From contig NZ_JAPZUB010000029.1 of the NCBI RefSeq assembly GCF_027533505.1, positions 62,001-126,000 on the forward strand: a DNA stretch of 64,000 nucleotides. Reading direction: 5' to 3'. Shown here in pieces: positions 7,869-17,887 of the stretch; positions within the stretch are counted from its first letter, which is position 1, and each line of letters starts with the position of its first letter. The stretch is from Flavobacterium sp. GTDB lineage: Bacteria > Bacteroidota > Bacteroidia > Flavobacteriales > Flavobacteriaceae. Below the pieces are notes generated by a model, which saw only the letters and a list, made by a program, of their open reading frames with translations, did not search any database and had not been told where the DNA came from. Made by a program: the position numbers and the translations under genes.

Positions 7869-9308
7869 TTAAGAACGGTTGATTAATGTAAAGATTTCTT
7901 GTAGCGATGGATTAACCAAGTCCAATAAAGGTTTAGGATACAATCCAAAGAACAATAAGAAGGCAATGAGCACTACCATTACAAAGGTTTCACCGAGAGT
8001 TACTTCGGCAAAAAGTTTAGCATTAGCTTCACCCAACATTACATTTTGAAACATCTTCAACATGTAATAAGCTCCCAAAATGATTGTAGTTCCACCAAGA
8101 ACCGCATACCACACATTGATTTGCGATAAACTATACAGCACGGTAAATTCCCCTACAAAGTTATACGTGCCGGGCAAGGCTACAGAGGCCAAAACCAAAA
8201 TCATAAACAAGGAAGTGAATTTTGGGGTTTGAACGCGAATTCCGCCCATAGCCTCAATACTTCGTGTTTCCAAACGGCGGTAAATGATTTCAGCGGCGTA
8301 AAACAACCCGACAATCACAAAACCGTGTGCAATCATTTGCGATACGGCACCACTTAAACCATCGAAAGTGAGGCTATAACAGCCCGCGGCAATTAACCCT
8401 ACGTGGGCTAACGAGGAGTAAGCCAATAATCGTTTGATATCTTTTTGACGTAAAGCGGCGATAGATCCATAAATGACTCCCGCGATGCTAAGTCCCAATA
8501 GGATGGGCATATACGTTTTTGCTGCCAAAGGGGCAATGGGGAGTTGCCAGCGGATTACACTGTACAATCCCATTTTTAACATAATTCCCGAGAGCAACAT
8601 AGTACCAACTGTTGGCGCTTTTTGATACACATCAGCCTGCCAAGTGTGGAAAGGAACTACTGGAATTTTAATCGCATAGGCTAAAAAGAAGGCTAAGAAA
8701 ATCCAAGTTTGCTCCTCAGTACTGAGTTGTAAAGCATACAAATCAGTAAGCATGAAACTTCCTGCTTTGTGGTATAAGTAGGCAAATGCAACCAACATGA
8801 ACAAAGAGCCTCCTAAAGTATAAATGAAAAATTTAAGTACGGCTTTTTTGCGTGTTTCAATAGCATCATTCCCCCACAACAACGCGATAAAATAGATGGG
8901 GATTAAGGCTAATTCCCAGAAAATGTAATAAAGAAGTCCGTCGGCGGCCAAAAATGTACCCGCCATCGCAAACGCCATGAAGAGAATTAACGCATAGATG
9001 CTTTTGGCATTTTTAAATGCATTAGCAAAGGAACTAAGAATGATTAGCGGTGTTAATACGGTGGTGAGTAAAACCATCGCCAATGCTAAGCCATCAACCT
9101 TTAAGGCAAAATATGCTTTGGGTAAAGAAATCCAAGGTAAAGAAACATTAAGTGTACTGAAATCACTTACGGTTGCCAAAAGAAAAAGGGTAATTCCCAT
9201 GGCTGCGGTACTAAAAAGTAAAGCCACTTTGGAAGCCAGTTTATCGCCAGCCAAATAGGTACATAAAGCACCGATAAGTAATAAAAGTAATAGAGTAGTT
9301 ACGTCCAT
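7869..9308 (-). CDS. nuoM: NADH-quinone oxidoreductase subunit M
   Basis: This antiporter-like proton-pumping subunit of complex I has 479 residues and is hydrophobic throughout. The conserved stretches are FWELALIPIYFIALLWG (with the key Glu), AIKIPVVPFHTWQADVYQKAPTVGTMLLSGIMLKMGLY, and KRLLAYSSLAHVGLI. It lies between nuoL (12 nt) and nuoN (13 nt). Confidence 0.97.
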   Translation of the reverse strand: MDVTTLLLLLLIGALCTYLAGDKLASKVALLFSTAAMGITLFLLATVSDFSTLNVSLPWISLPKAYFALKVDGLALAMVLLTTVLTPLIILSSFANAFKNAKSIYALILFMAFAMAGTFLAADGLLYYIFWELALIPIYFIALLWGNDAIETRKKAVLKFFIYTLGGSLFMLVAFAYLYHKAGSFMLTDLYALQLSTEEQTWIFLAFFLAYAIKIPVVPFHTWQADVYQKAPTVGTMLLSGIMLKMGLYSVIRWQLPIAPLAAKTYMPILLGLSIAGVIYGSIAALRQKDIKRLLAYSSLAHVGLIAAGCYSLTFDGLSGAVSQMIAHGFVIVGLFYAAEIIYRRLETRSIEAMGGIRVQTPKFTSLFMILVLASVALPGTYNFVGEFTVLYSLSQINVWYAVLGGTTIILGAYYMLKMFQNVMLGEANAKLFAEVTLGETFVMVVLIAFLLFFGLYPKPLLDLVNPSLQEIFTLINRS

Positions 9309-9320
9309 CAGGATAATTTT

Positions 9321-11198
9321 TTAAGCTAAAAACAAATAGATGAAAAGGACACTGAATCCAATTACAAAAGCAAATAGATACAATCCAATACTTCCGTTTT
9401 GAACACGCGCGCCTAGGTTTCCTAAACCGTTGGCCAACGATCCCAAACTGAAAACCAATTGGGATAAAACAGGTTCAAGTGTATCTCGGAAAAAGCGTGC
9501 TAAACCATTAATGGGTTTTACAATTAAAGCCATATAGCCTTCATCTACATAATATTTATGGTAAATTGTTTTGGCCAGTCCGGTCATTTCATCATCTTCT
9601 TTCGGAACGGCACCGCCCTTTAAGAACTTCGCATACGCCATACCAATACCAATCAATCCACCAGCCACCGCTACAGCCATTAAAATATATTCAGTAGTTC
9701 CTAAATGATGTTCCGCATGACTTTCACTAAATAAAGGCGCTAGGTAATGATTAAGCCAACTGCCTCCAAAAGGCAAGCTAATTAACCCACCAACCAACGA
9801 CAATATGGCTAATACGATTAAGGGTAACGTCATTAAACTAGGACTCTCGTGCAAATGATGTTTTTGTTCCTCTGTGCCACGGAAGTCGCGATAAAATGTG
9901 AGATACATCAAACGGAACATGTAGAAAGCCGTCATGATGGACGCCAAAGATGCAATGATCCATAGAGGGATATTCGCGTGGAAAGCGGTCAGAAGAATCT
10001 CATCTTTTGAGAAAAATCCTGAAAAAGGTGGAATTCCTGAAATCGCCAACGTGGCAATCATCATCGTGGCAAAAGTGATGGGCATGATTTTACGTAACCC
10101 ACCCATGCGGCGCATATCTTGTTCGTGATGCATGGCGTGAATTACCGACCCCGAACCTAAGAACAAACACGCTTTGAAGAAGGCATGTGTGATTACATGG
10201 AAAACGGCCACGTTATATGCTCCAAGTCCTAAAGCTAAAAACATAAGTCCCAATTGTGAAACTGTTGAATACGCCAATACTTTTTTGATGTCATTTTGGA
10301 AAAGACCAATGGAAGCAGCCACCAAAGCTGTCACAGCACCGACAATCGCAATAATGTTTTGAACAAGTGGGGTTAGGTCAAATAAGAAATTCAAACGCGT
10401 AATCATAAAAATACCCGCCGTAACCATTGTTGCTGCGTGAATCAATGCCGATACAGGTGTTGGTCCAGCCATCGCATCGGGCAACCAAGTATATAAAGGC
10501 AATTGAGCAGATTTACCCATGGCTCCAATGAATAAACACAAGGCTGCCACCGTTAATTTGGCCGTATCTACATTTCCAGCAGTGAGGGCAGTTTTCAACT
10601 GCGCGTAATCCAAGGTAGAAAACATAGAGCCTAAAATGAAAATTCCGATCAAGAATCCTAAATCCCCAATACGGTTCATGATGAATGCTTTTTTGGCAGC
10701 ATCATTATAATCTTGGTTTTTGTACCAGAAGCCAATGAGTAAGTAAGAACACAATCCAACGCCTTCCCATCCGATAAACATGATTAGAATATTGCTTCCG
10801 ACCACCAACGTAATCATGAAAAACACGAACAGGTTGAGGTACGAAAAGAATTTATGCATGTTTTCATCTTCATGCATATAACTGATGGAATATAGATGAA
10901 TTAATGACCCAATACCCGTAACAAAAAGTAACCAAAGTAATGACAGTTGGTCCAAAAGAATGCCGATATCCAATTTGAAATTGCTTACCGCAATCCAATC
11001 AAATAAGGTGACCGAAATGGGTTTCCCCGTTTGGTTAACCTGTAAAAAGAAATAGACACTGATAGCAAAAGATATGGCCACTGCCACAGTTCCTAAAGTG
11101 CCTGCGAATCCTTTTCCCGCTTTTTTCCCAAAGAACACATTCCCTAAAAACCCGATAAAAGGGGCAAGTAAAACTATTAAAACTAAATTCTTCTCCAT
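9321..11198 (-). CDS. nuoL: NADH-quinone oxidoreductase subunit L
   Basis: This is the distal antiporter-like subunit of complex I, carrying the long lateral helix. It has 625 residues. The core is recognisable from FIGWEGVGLCSYLLIGFWY, KSAQLPLYTWLPDAMAGPTPVSALIHAATMV, KKVLAYSTVSQLGLM and ITHAFFKACLFLGSGSVIHAMH. The final 100 or so residues, after a polar linker (KGGAVPKEDDEM), fit the lateral helix and last transmembrane segment. It sits 6 nt after nuoK. Confidence 0.97.
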   Translation of the reverse strand: MEKNLVLIVLLAPFIGFLGNVFFGKKAGKGFAGTLGTVAVAISFAISVYFFLQVNQTGKPISVTLFDWIAVSNFKLDIGILLDQLSLLWLLFVTGIGSLIHLYSISYMHEDENMHKFFSYLNLFVFFMITLVVGSNILIMFIGWEGVGLCSYLLIGFWYKNQDYNDAAKKAFIMNRIGDLGFLIGIFILGSMFSTLDYAQLKTALTAGNVDTAKLTVAALCLFIGAMGKSAQLPLYTWLPDAMAGPTPVSALIHAATMVTAGIFMITRLNFLFDLTPLVQNIIAIVGAVTALVAASIGLFQNDIKKVLAYSTVSQLGLMFLALGLGAYNVAVFHVITHAFFKACLFLGSGSVIHAMHHEQDMRRMGGLRKIMPITFATMMIATLAISGIPPFSGFFSKDEILLTAFHANIPLWIIASLASIMTAFYMFRLMYLTFYRDFRGTEEQKHHLHESPSLMTLPLIVLAILSLVGGLISLPFGGSWLNHYLAPLFSESHAEHHLGTTEYILMAVAVAGGLIGIGMAYAKFLKGGAVPKEDDEMTGLAKTIYHKYYVDEGYMALIVKPINGLARFFRDTLEPVLSQLVFSLGSLANGLGNLGARVQNGSIGLYLFAFVIGFSVLFIYLFLA

Positions 11199-11204
11199 TG
11201 CACC

Positions 11205-11525
11205 TTACCCTTTTAAATTTTTCAAATTAGCAATATCAATCGAACCGATATTTCGGAAAATAGCTACTAGAATAGCTAATCCAACAGCCACTTCAGCTGC
11301 TGCTACGGCCATAGAGAAAAATACGAACACCTGACCTTCGGCATCTTGATGATACGTAGAGAAAGCGACAAACAATAAGTTTACCGCATTCAACATGATT
11401 TCGATGGACATGAAAACAATAATTGCATTTCTTCGGTACAATACTCCGAAAACCCCAATACAAAACAGGATAACGGAGAGAAACAAGTAATTTTCAATGC
11501 CGATATGATTTAAAATATTCTCCAT
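11205..11525 (-). CDS. nuoK: NADH-quinone oxidoreductase subunit K
   Basis: A small membrane subunit of 106 residues with three transmembrane helices. Two conserved membrane glutamates of the proton path are visible in the [18 protein letters not shown] and [17 protein letters not shown] segments. It is packed 3 nt after nuoJ and 6 nt before nuoL. Confidence 0.96.
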   Translation of the reverse strand: MENILNHIGIENYLFLSVILFCIGVFGVLYRRNAIIVFMSIEIMLNAVNLLFVAFSTYHQDAEGQVFVFFSMAVAAAEVAVGLAILVAIFRNIGSIDIANLKNLKG

Positions 11526-11528
11526 AGT

Positions 11529-12041
11529 TTATCGTGTCGATTTTTCTTTTTTAGACAAAAGTACCACACCCAACATCGCTGTGAGGAGTAAGATGGATAC
11601 AAACTCAAAAGGAACCATATATTCATTCAACAAAACTTTCCCCAACACTTTGATGGATTGAAAATCTTGTCCAGTAACGTCGTATTCACCCATAATGGGT
11701 TTGGTGTCGACAAAAACATAGGTCAATACCCCACACAATAGAATAAAAATGATTACAGCGGCATAACGGGTCATGCGCGGTTTATGTACTTCATCTTCTT
11801 TGTTGAGGTTCATCAACATAATGGTAAAAAGGAACAAAACCATAATAGCACCCGCATACACTATAAGTTGTACTAGTGCTAAGAATTGGGCATTAAACAA
11901 TAAATAATGTCCCATAATCGAAACCATACACAGTACTAAGTAAATAGCACTGTGAATCGGGTTTTTACTGTAAATGGTTAAAAAGGCAGTGGCAAGCGTA
12001 AATGCCGACAGAATGTAGAAAATTAGTAATACTGTTGACAT
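11529..12041 (-). CDS. nuoJ: NADH-quinone oxidoreductase subunit J
   Basis: A 170-residue complex I membrane subunit with five predicted helices. The conserved third helix reads ALVQLIVYAGAIMVLFLFTIMLMNL, the place where the pi-bulge forms in known structures. A short soluble loop follows and the protein ends with a helix and a basic tail. It lies 2 nt after nuoI. Confidence 0.96.
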   Translation of the reverse strand: MSTVLLIFYILSAFTLATAFLTIYSKNPIHSAIYLVLCMVSIMGHYLLFNAQFLALVQLIVYAGAIMVLFLFTIMLMNLNKEDEVHKPRMTRYAAVIIFILLCGVLTYVFVDTKPIMGEYDVTGQDFQSIKVLGKVLLNEYMVPFEFVSILLLTAMLGVVLLSKKEKSTR

Positions 12042-12043
12042 AA

Positions 12044-12589
12044 TTAGTTTAGGTTTTTGGTGTTAGCCATGGCTACTTCAAGTGGCATTACTAATTTATC
12101 TTTTCCGTAAATAAAATCTTCACGATCGTATTGTGCAGGCACTAATTCTTTTGAAATGGTCATATAGATAGCATCTTTCGGACAAGCCTCTTCACACAAA
12201 CCACAGAAAATGCAACGCAACATGTTGATTTCATAGATTTCAGCATATTTTTCTTCACGGTACAAATGCTCTTCACCGGGTTTCCGCTCTGCCGCTTTCA
12301 TAGTAATGGCTTCGGCAGGACAAGTAAGCGCACACAATCCACAAGCGGTACAGTTTTCACGTCCTTGTTCATCGCGTTTCAAGGTATGCTTTCCGCGGTA
12401 AACGGGACTAAATTCACGGACTTGTTCAGGGTAGTGAATGGTTGCTTTTCTTCGGAAAAAGTGTTTAATGGTAATCAACAACCCTTTAATGATTGCGACC
12501 AAGTAAAGACGCTCCCAAAACGTCATTTCCTTGTGGGAAACTTGTTTTTTCTTGCCTGAGAGCGAAATGTTCTGAATTGATGTTGCCAT
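12044..12589 (-). CDS. nuoI: NADH-quinone oxidoreductase subunit I (two 4Fe-4S clusters)
   Basis: This peripheral-arm subunit carries clusters N6a and N6b between NuoG and NuoB. In 181 residues the two ferredoxin motifs are CTACGLCALTCPAEAI and CIFCGLCEEACPKDAI. An N-terminal amphipathic stretch (WERLYLVAIIKGLLITIKHFFRRKATIHYPEQ) anchors it at the membrane face, as in the family. It sits 11 nt after nuoH. Confidence 0.97.
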   Translation of the reverse strand: MATSIQNISLSGKKKQVSHKEMTFWERLYLVAIIKGLLITIKHFFRRKATIHYPEQVREFSPVYRGKHTLKRDEQGRENCTACGLCALTCPAEAITMKAAERKPGEEHLYREEKYAEIYEINMLRCIFCGLCEEACPKDAIYMTISKELVPAQYDREDFIYGKDKLVMPLEVAMANTKNLN

Positions 12590-12600
12590 AGAACAGGTTC

Positions 12601-13632
12601 TTATTTAAAAGCCAGAATACAAATTCCGGTGATCATGATATTAATAATTGAAAGGGGAATTAAAATTTTCCAACCCAAATTCATCAACTGGTCATAACGG
12701 AAGCGTGGAATTGTCCAACGCACCCACATGTAAAAGAAGATGAAGGCACAGATTTTTACAAATAAAACGGCAATTCCGATGAGGGTTGCGATGTTGGTTC
12801 CCCAATGAATCCCCGCCCAGTCCATACCGGGATAGTTATACCCACCAAAATATAATACTGCCAAAATAGTAGAAGAGATAAACATATTAGCATATTCGGC
12901 AAACAGATAGAATCCCATTTTCATGGATGAATATTCGGTATGGTACCCCCCGATCAATTCACTTTCGCATTCGGCTAAGTCAAATGGAGTTCGGTTGGTT
13001 TCAGCAAAAGCACAAATTAAAAAGATTAAAAATCCAACGGGTTGATAAAATACATTCCAATCCATACCGTGTTGTTGCTCAGTAATGGATCGCAAACTAA
13101 GTGATCCACTCATCATTAACAATGCGATAATAGAAAGACCCATAGCTACTTCATACGACACCATTTGTGAAGCCGCACGAACAGCACCCATTAAGGAGAA
13201 TTTGTTGTTGGAAGCCCAACCACCAATCATGATGCCATATACGCCCACAGAGATGACACCAAAAATATACAACAGTGAAACGTCAATGTCGGTAGCTTGT
13301 AGGATTACCGTGCGTCCAAAAATTTCTAATTTATCGCCCCATGGAATCACCGCACTGGTAATTAACGCTGTGGCCATAGCGACACCAGGACCTACAAAAA
13401 ACAAGAACTTGTTGGGGGTGTTGGGTTCAAATTCTTCTTTAGCAAACAATTTTAACCCATCGGCCAAAGGTTGTAATAAACCTCCCCATCCCGCACGGTT
13501 GGGACCCACGCGATCTTGAAGAAATGCGGCTACTTTTCGTTCAGCCCAAGTAGAATACATGGCCATGAGCATGGTGACCGCAAAAATGACTACGATAAAA
13601 ATACTTTTCTCAATAATTAATGCACTATCCAT
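12601..13632 (-). CDS. nuoH: NADH-quinone oxidoreductase subunit H
   Basis: This membrane subunit forms much of the quinone chamber. It has 343 residues and eight or so helices. Conserved motifs are AERKVAAFLQDRVGPNRAGWGGLLQPLADGLKLFAKE and the acidic loop AFAETNRTPFDLAECESELIGGYHTEYSSMKMGFYLFAEY. It starts 1 nt after the nuoG stop, so coupled translation is likely. Confidence 0.97.
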   Translation of the reverse strand: MDSALIIEKSIFIVVIFAVTMLMAMYSTWAERKVAAFLQDRVGPNRAGWGGLLQPLADGLKLFAKEEFEPNTPNKFLFFVGPGVAMATALITSAVIPWGDKLEIFGRTVILQATDIDVSLLYIFGVISVGVYGIMIGGWASNNKFSLMGAVRAASQMVSYEVAMGLSIIALLMMSGSLSLRSITEQQHGMDWNVFYQPVGFLIFLICAFAETNRTPFDLAECESELIGGYHTEYSSMKMGFYLFAEYANMFISSTILAVLYFGGYNYPGMDWAGIHWGTNIATLIGIAVLFVKICAFIFFYMWVRWTIPRFRYDQLMNLGWKILIPLSIINIMITGICILAFK

Positions 13633-13633
13633 G

Positions 13634-14677
13634 TTATTGTTTTACTTCGGTTCCGTCAATTTTTTTATTGTAATCAATGGCAGCCATACTGATTTTCTTA
13701 CGATCCTCTTCACGTCCCATTAAAATACCGCGTTCGGTGTTTATAATGACTTTTTCAAGTTTTCGACTGTAGTTGTTAACGTTTATCACCGAGTCTTTTT
13801 CAAACTTACGCGGTCCTTCAATAGTCCAATCTGACACCTCTTTTTTGTCATAACGACAGGTATTGCAAATGAAATCTTCGACTTCATGGTATTCGTCTTT
13901 ACGTGCTGTAACCCGTTGAATTTCATTTCCAAACATCCAAACGGTTACTTTACCGCAACAGCCCGGTGTAGTACATTCACGGTGTGCGTTGAACGGTTTG
14001 TTGAACCAAACACGTGATTTGAATCGGAACGTTTTATCGGTTAACGCTCCAACAGGACAAACGTCAATCATGTTGCCTGAAAATTCATTTTCAATTGCCG
14101 CCGAAACCATGGTAGAAATTTGCGCATGATCTCCACGATTCAATACACCATGTACGCGATAATCGGTCAATTGTTCAGCGACTTGAACACAGCGTTGGCA
14201 AAGAATGCAGCGGTTCATGTGCAACTGAATTTTATCCCCGATGTTTTCGGGTTCAAACGTACGTTTTTCTTCAATGAATCGGGTATTGGCATGGCCGTGT
14301 TCAAAACTCAAATTTTGCAAATCACATTCTCCTGCTTGGTCACATACGGGACAGTCCAAAGGGTGATTGATCAATAAAAATTCTGTTACAGCTTTTCGTG
14401 CTTCCGTCACGCGGTCAGACGATTTGCTTTTTACTTCCATACCGTCCATACACCCTGTAACACAAGAGGCTACTAGTTTTGGCATGGGTGTAGGATTCGC
14501 GTCGCTTCCTTTGGTTACTTCAACCAAACAACAGCGGCATTTTCCTCCAGAACCTTTGAGTTTGGAGTAGTAACACATCGCTGGAGGAACTACATCTCCT
14601 CCAATCATTCGTGCTGCTTGTAAGATGGTGGTTCCAGCTTCAACCTCGATTTCGTGTCCGTCAATTGTTACTTTCAT
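13634..14677 (-). CDS. nuoG: NADH-quinone oxidoreductase subunit G, short form
   Basis: This peripheral-arm subunit carries electrons from NuoF towards NuoI. At 347 residues it keeps only the N-terminal iron-sulfur half. An N-terminal 2Fe-2S ferredoxin domain has CYYSKLKGSGGKCRCCLVEV. The His-Cys 4Fe-4S motif is HPLDCPVCDQAGECDLQ. A further cluster has RCILCQRCVQV with the CPVGALTDK motif, followed by paired-cysteine motifs (CTTPGCCG and CNTC) near 230-275. The large molybdopterin-oxidoreductase-like domain of the E. coli protein (over 900 residues) is absent. The gene is intact and in its normal place, so this is a lineage form and not a truncation, as known for Bacteroidota. Confidence 0.93.
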   Translation of the reverse strand: MKVTIDGHEIEVEAGTTILQAARMIGGDVVPPAMCYYSKLKGSGGKCRCCLVEVTKGSDANPTPMPKLVASCVTGCMDGMEVKSKSSDRVTEARKAVTEFLLINHPLDCPVCDQAGECDLQNLSFEHGHANTRFIEEKRTFEPENIGDKIQLHMNRCILCQRCVQVAEQLTDYRVHGVLNRGDHAQISTMVSAAIENEFSGNMIDVCPVGALTDKTFRFKSRVWFNKPFNAHRECTTPGCCGKVTVWMFGNEIQRVTARKDEYHEVEDFICNTCRYDKKEVSDWTIEGPRKFEKDSVINVNNYSRKLEKVIINTERGILMGREEDRKKISMAAIDYNKKIDGTEVKQ

Positions 14678-14729
14678 CTTCTTGTAGGTTATCTAGTGCG
14701 CAAGCAAACGACTTAACGCAGTTATTGAT

Positions 14730-16094
14730 TTAAACAGTTTGTGGAGCCACCAAGTGACGAACTTTTTCAAAAGGCTCGTGTGTGAAATGGTCTCGATTTT
14801 TAATTTTTTCAGGGAAACGAACATGGTATTCAAATTCCTCTCTAAAGTGACGAATAGCAGCAGCTACAGGCCATGATGCGGCATCGCCCAAAGGACAAAT
14901 TGTATTTCCTTCAATTTTAGATTGAATGCTCCACAACAATTCGATATCTTCTTCACGACCTTCCCCGTTTTCGATGCGCCATAAAACTTTTTCCAACCAA
15001 CCTGTACCTTCACGGCAAGGCGTACATTGGCCGCAGCTTTCATGATGGTAAAAACGGGCAAAATTCCAAGTGTTTCGCACGATACAGGCTCGGTCATCGT
15101 AAACAATAAATCCGCCTGAACCCAACATAGAACCGGTTGCAAAACCACCGTCTGACAAACTTTCATACGTCATCAAGCGGTCGTCTCCGTTGGCTGTTTT
15201 ATAAATGAGATGTGCAGGTAAAATAGGCACCGAACTTCCGCCGGGCACTAGGGCTTTCAATGGACGGTCGGTTTCCATTCCGCCACAATATTCGTCTGAA
15301 TTAATAAATTCTTCTACCGAAATTCCCAATTCAATTTCGTAAACTCCAGGTTTTTTAATATTCCCTGAAGCAGAAATTAATTTCGTTCCTGTTGAACGTC
15401 CAATTCCAATGGCAGCATAATCGGCTCCCGAATTATTGATAATCCATGGCACCGCAGCAATAGATTCTACATTATTCACTACGGTTGGATTAGCCCACAA
15501 TCCACTGATAGCCGGGAAAGGCGGTTTCAAACGTGGGTTTCCTCGTTTTCCTTCTAACGATTCAATCAAAGCCGTTTCTTCACCGCAAATGTAGGCACCG
15601 GCACCACAATGTACGTATAAGTCCAAATCAAAACCAGAGCCTTGAATGTTTTTACCCAACCAACCCGCCGCGTAAGCTTCTTGAATCGCGCGCTCGAGTA
15701 TTTTATAGACCCACATATACTCTCCGCGAATATAGATGTAAGAAAGGTTGGCTTCTAATGCGATACTTGAGGTAATCATTCCTTCAATCAATAAATGCGG
15801 AATGTATTCCATCAAGTAACGGTCTTTAAAGGTTCCCGGTTCCGATTCGTCTGCATTGCATACGAGGTGTCTCGGTTTACCTGATTTTTTGTCGATAAAA
15901 CTCCATTTCATTCCCACGGGAAATCCGGCTCCACCGCGGCCGCGCAATCCTGAAGCTTTTACTTCTTCAATGATGGCTTCGGGAGTCATTTTTAACGCTT
16001 TTTCGACGGAAGCATAACCGCCTTCACGACGATATACTTCATACGATTTAATTCCAGGGACATTAATCTTGTCCAGTAATATCTTTCTTCCCAT
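14730..16094 (-). CDS. nuoF: NADH-quinone oxidoreductase subunit F
   Basis: This subunit oxidises NADH and holds FMN plus cluster N3. Over 454 residues the order is: FMN/NADH glycine-rich motif GLRGRGGAGFPVGMKWSF (near 50-67), second nucleotide motif GAGAYICGEETALIESLEGKRGNPR, a SLBB domain near 240-310, and the C-terminal 4Fe-4S ligands ESCGQCTPCREGTGWL with the distant NTICPLGD. It starts 4 nt after nuoE. Confidence 0.97.
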   Translation of the reverse strand: MGRKILLDKINVPGIKSYEVYRREGGYASVEKALKMTPEAIIEEVKASGLRGRGGAGFPVGMKWSFIDKKSGKPRHLVCNADESEPGTFKDRYLMEYIPHLLIEGMITSSIALEANLSYIYIRGEYMWVYKILERAIQEAYAAGWLGKNIQGSGFDLDLYVHCGAGAYICGEETALIESLEGKRGNPRLKPPFPAISGLWANPTVVNNVESIAAVPWIINNSGADYAAIGIGRSTGTKLISASGNIKKPGVYEIELGISVEEFINSDEYCGGMETDRPLKALVPGGSSVPILPAHLIYKTANGDDRLMTYESLSDGGFATGSMLGSGGFIVYDDRACIVRNTWNFARFYHHESCGQCTPCREGTGWLEKVLWRIENGEGREEDIELLWSIQSKIEGNTICPLGDAASWPVAAAIRHFREEFEYHVRFPEKIKNRDHFTHEPFEKVRHLVAPQTV

Positions 16095-16098
16095 GATG

Positions 16099-16629
16099 CT
16101 ATTTGTCGTAAAAAGTTATATTACCCGCTTTACAATCGTCAATGAGCTGATCAATTTTTTCTTTGGTCAAATGTTCATGGTAGTAATCGCCCAATTGCAA
16201 CATCGGGGCATACCCACAAGCGCCTAAACATTCTACCCCACGTACTTCAAAAAGTCCATCTGTTGTCGGTTGCGCAATTCCCACATTGAGTTTTTGACAG
16301 GTATACTCCATCAAATCTTCTACGCCGCGTTGACAGCAGGGCGAAGTTTGACAAAATTCCAACATATATTTCCCAACGGGTCTCTGGTTAAACATGGTGT
16401 AAAACGTCACCACTTCATAGACCTCAATAGGTTTTAATTCTAAAATTTCGGCTACTTTGTTTTGGAGTTCAATGCTCAACCAGTTGTCGTGAGCGTCTTG
16501 GACTTCATGCAAAACGGGAAGCAATGCTGACTTCTTTTTGTCGGCAGGATAATGGCTCACCAACTCGTTAATACGGGCCATCAAAGCATCCGTAATATTT
16601 ATTTCTTGGGTGTAATGGTGTTTTTCCAT
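16099..16629 (-). CDS. nuoE: NADH-quinone oxidoreductase subunit E
   Basis: A thioredoxin-fold 2Fe-2S subunit (cluster N1a) of the NADH-input module. It has 176 residues, a helical N-terminal half (LLPVLHEVQDAHDNWLS) and the four ligand cysteines in CQTSPC and CLGAC. The first motif carries an extra Cys (CQTSPCCQRG). It lies between nuoD (4 nt) and nuoF (4 nt). Confidence 0.96.
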   Translation of the reverse strand: MEKHHYTQEINITDALMARINELVSHYPADKKKSALLPVLHEVQDAHDNWLSIELQNKVAEILELKPIEVYEVVTFYTMFNQRPVGKYMLEFCQTSPCCQRGVEDLMEYTCQKLNVGIAQPTTDGLFEVRGVECLGACGYAPMLQLGDYYHEHLTKEKIDQLIDDCKAGNITFYDK

Positions 16630-16633
16630 AAGA

Positions 16634-17869
16634 TTAAGCGTCTAATTCGCCTGCAATTACATTTAAACTGGATAAGATCACAATAGCATCCGAAAGCATG
16701 GCTCCTTTAATCATTTCAGGGTACGCTTGATAATAAATGTAACAAGGTCTTCTAAACTTCAAACGATAAGGAGTTCGACTACCGTCGGCAATCAAATAAA
16801 AACCTAATTCACCATTACCTCCTTCAACCGCATGGTAGATTTCTTCTACAGGAACAGGGACTTCTCCCATTACAATTTTGAAGTGGTAAATTAAGCTTTC
16901 CATGTTATTGTACACCTCTTCTTTGGGTGGAAGATAGTAGTCAGGCACATCTGCATGATGAGGTCCTTCAGGGAGTTTGGCAAGGGCTTGACGAATGATG
17001 GACAAACTCTCCCAAACTTCGGCATTACGAACGCAAAAACGGTCGTAGGTATCTCCCGATTGCCCGACAGGAATATCAAAATCGAAATCGTCATACGAAG
17101 AATACGGTGCCGCTTTACGTACATCGTAGTCAATTCCCGCCGCGCGGAGGTTAGGACCTGTAAATCCATATTCCATAGCCCGTTCAGCGGTAATCGGACC
17201 CACATTTACTGTGCGATCGATGAAGATTCGGTTGCGTTCGAATAAGTTTTCAAATTCTTTCCATGCTACGGGAAACTCCTCTAAAAACACATTGAGTTTA
17301 CGGAACGCTTCTTCCGACCAATCGCGTTCAAAACCGCCAATACGGCCCATATTTGTCGTTAATCGTGCGCCACAAATTTCTTCGTAGATTTCATAAATTT
17401 TTTCACGGAATTGAAACACATAGAGGAATCCAGTGTAAGCTCCTGTATCTACACCTAGAATAGAATTACAAATAATATGGTCGGCAATACGTGCCAATTC
17501 CATCACAATAACACGTAGGTATTGTGCGCGTTTAGGCACTTCAATTTTCAAAAGTTTTTCGACCGCCATCCACCACGCCATGTTGTTGATGGGGGAGGAA
17601 CAGTAATTCATCCGGTCGGTTAACACATTAATTTGATAAAACGCACGATTTTCGGCAATTTTTTCAAACGCACGATGGATATAACCAACCGTAGGTTCGG
17701 CATCCAAAATGCGTTCCCCATCCATTAAAAGAATGTTCTGGAAAATACCATGCGTAGCGGGGTGTGTAGGCCCTAAGTTGAGAATTGAAAGTTCGCTACC
17801 GTCTTCATTGCGACGACTTTCAATAATCTTGGCATATCGATGTTCCGGAGGTAAGAGTAAATCGGACAT
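16634..17869 (-). CDS. nuoD: NADH-quinone oxidoreductase subunit D
   Basis: This 49-kDa-type subunit contributes the quinone-binding site next to NuoB. It has 411 residues. Motifs are LNLGPTHPATHGIFQNILLMDGE with the conserved His near the quinone head-group, GYIHRAFEKIAENR, LTDRMNYCSSPINNMAWWMAVE, ANMGRIGGF-like TTNMGRIGGFERDW, and the C-terminal DAIVILSSLNVIAGELDA. It is separate from nuoC, unlike the fused nuoCD of enterobacteria. Confidence 0.97.
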   Translation of the reverse strand: MSDLLLPPEHRYAKIIESRRNEDGSELSILNLGPTHPATHGIFQNILLMDGERILDAEPTVGYIHRAFEKIAENRAFYQINVLTDRMNYCSSPINNMAWWMAVEKLLKIEVPKRAQYLRVIVMELARIADHIICNSILGVDTGAYTGFLYVFQFREKIYEIYEEICGARLTTNMGRIGGFERDWSEEAFRKLNVFLEEFPVAWKEFENLFERNRIFIDRTVNVGPITAERAMEYGFTGPNLRAAGIDYDVRKAAPYSSYDDFDFDIPVGQSGDTYDRFCVRNAEVWESLSIIRQALAKLPEGPHHADVPDYYLPPKEEVYNNMESLIYHFKIVMGEVPVPVEEIYHAVEGGNGELGFYLIADGSRTPYRLKFRRPCYIYYQAYPEMIKGAMLSDAIVILSSLNVIAGELDA

Positions 17870-17887
17870 GTATGAGTATGAATTACA

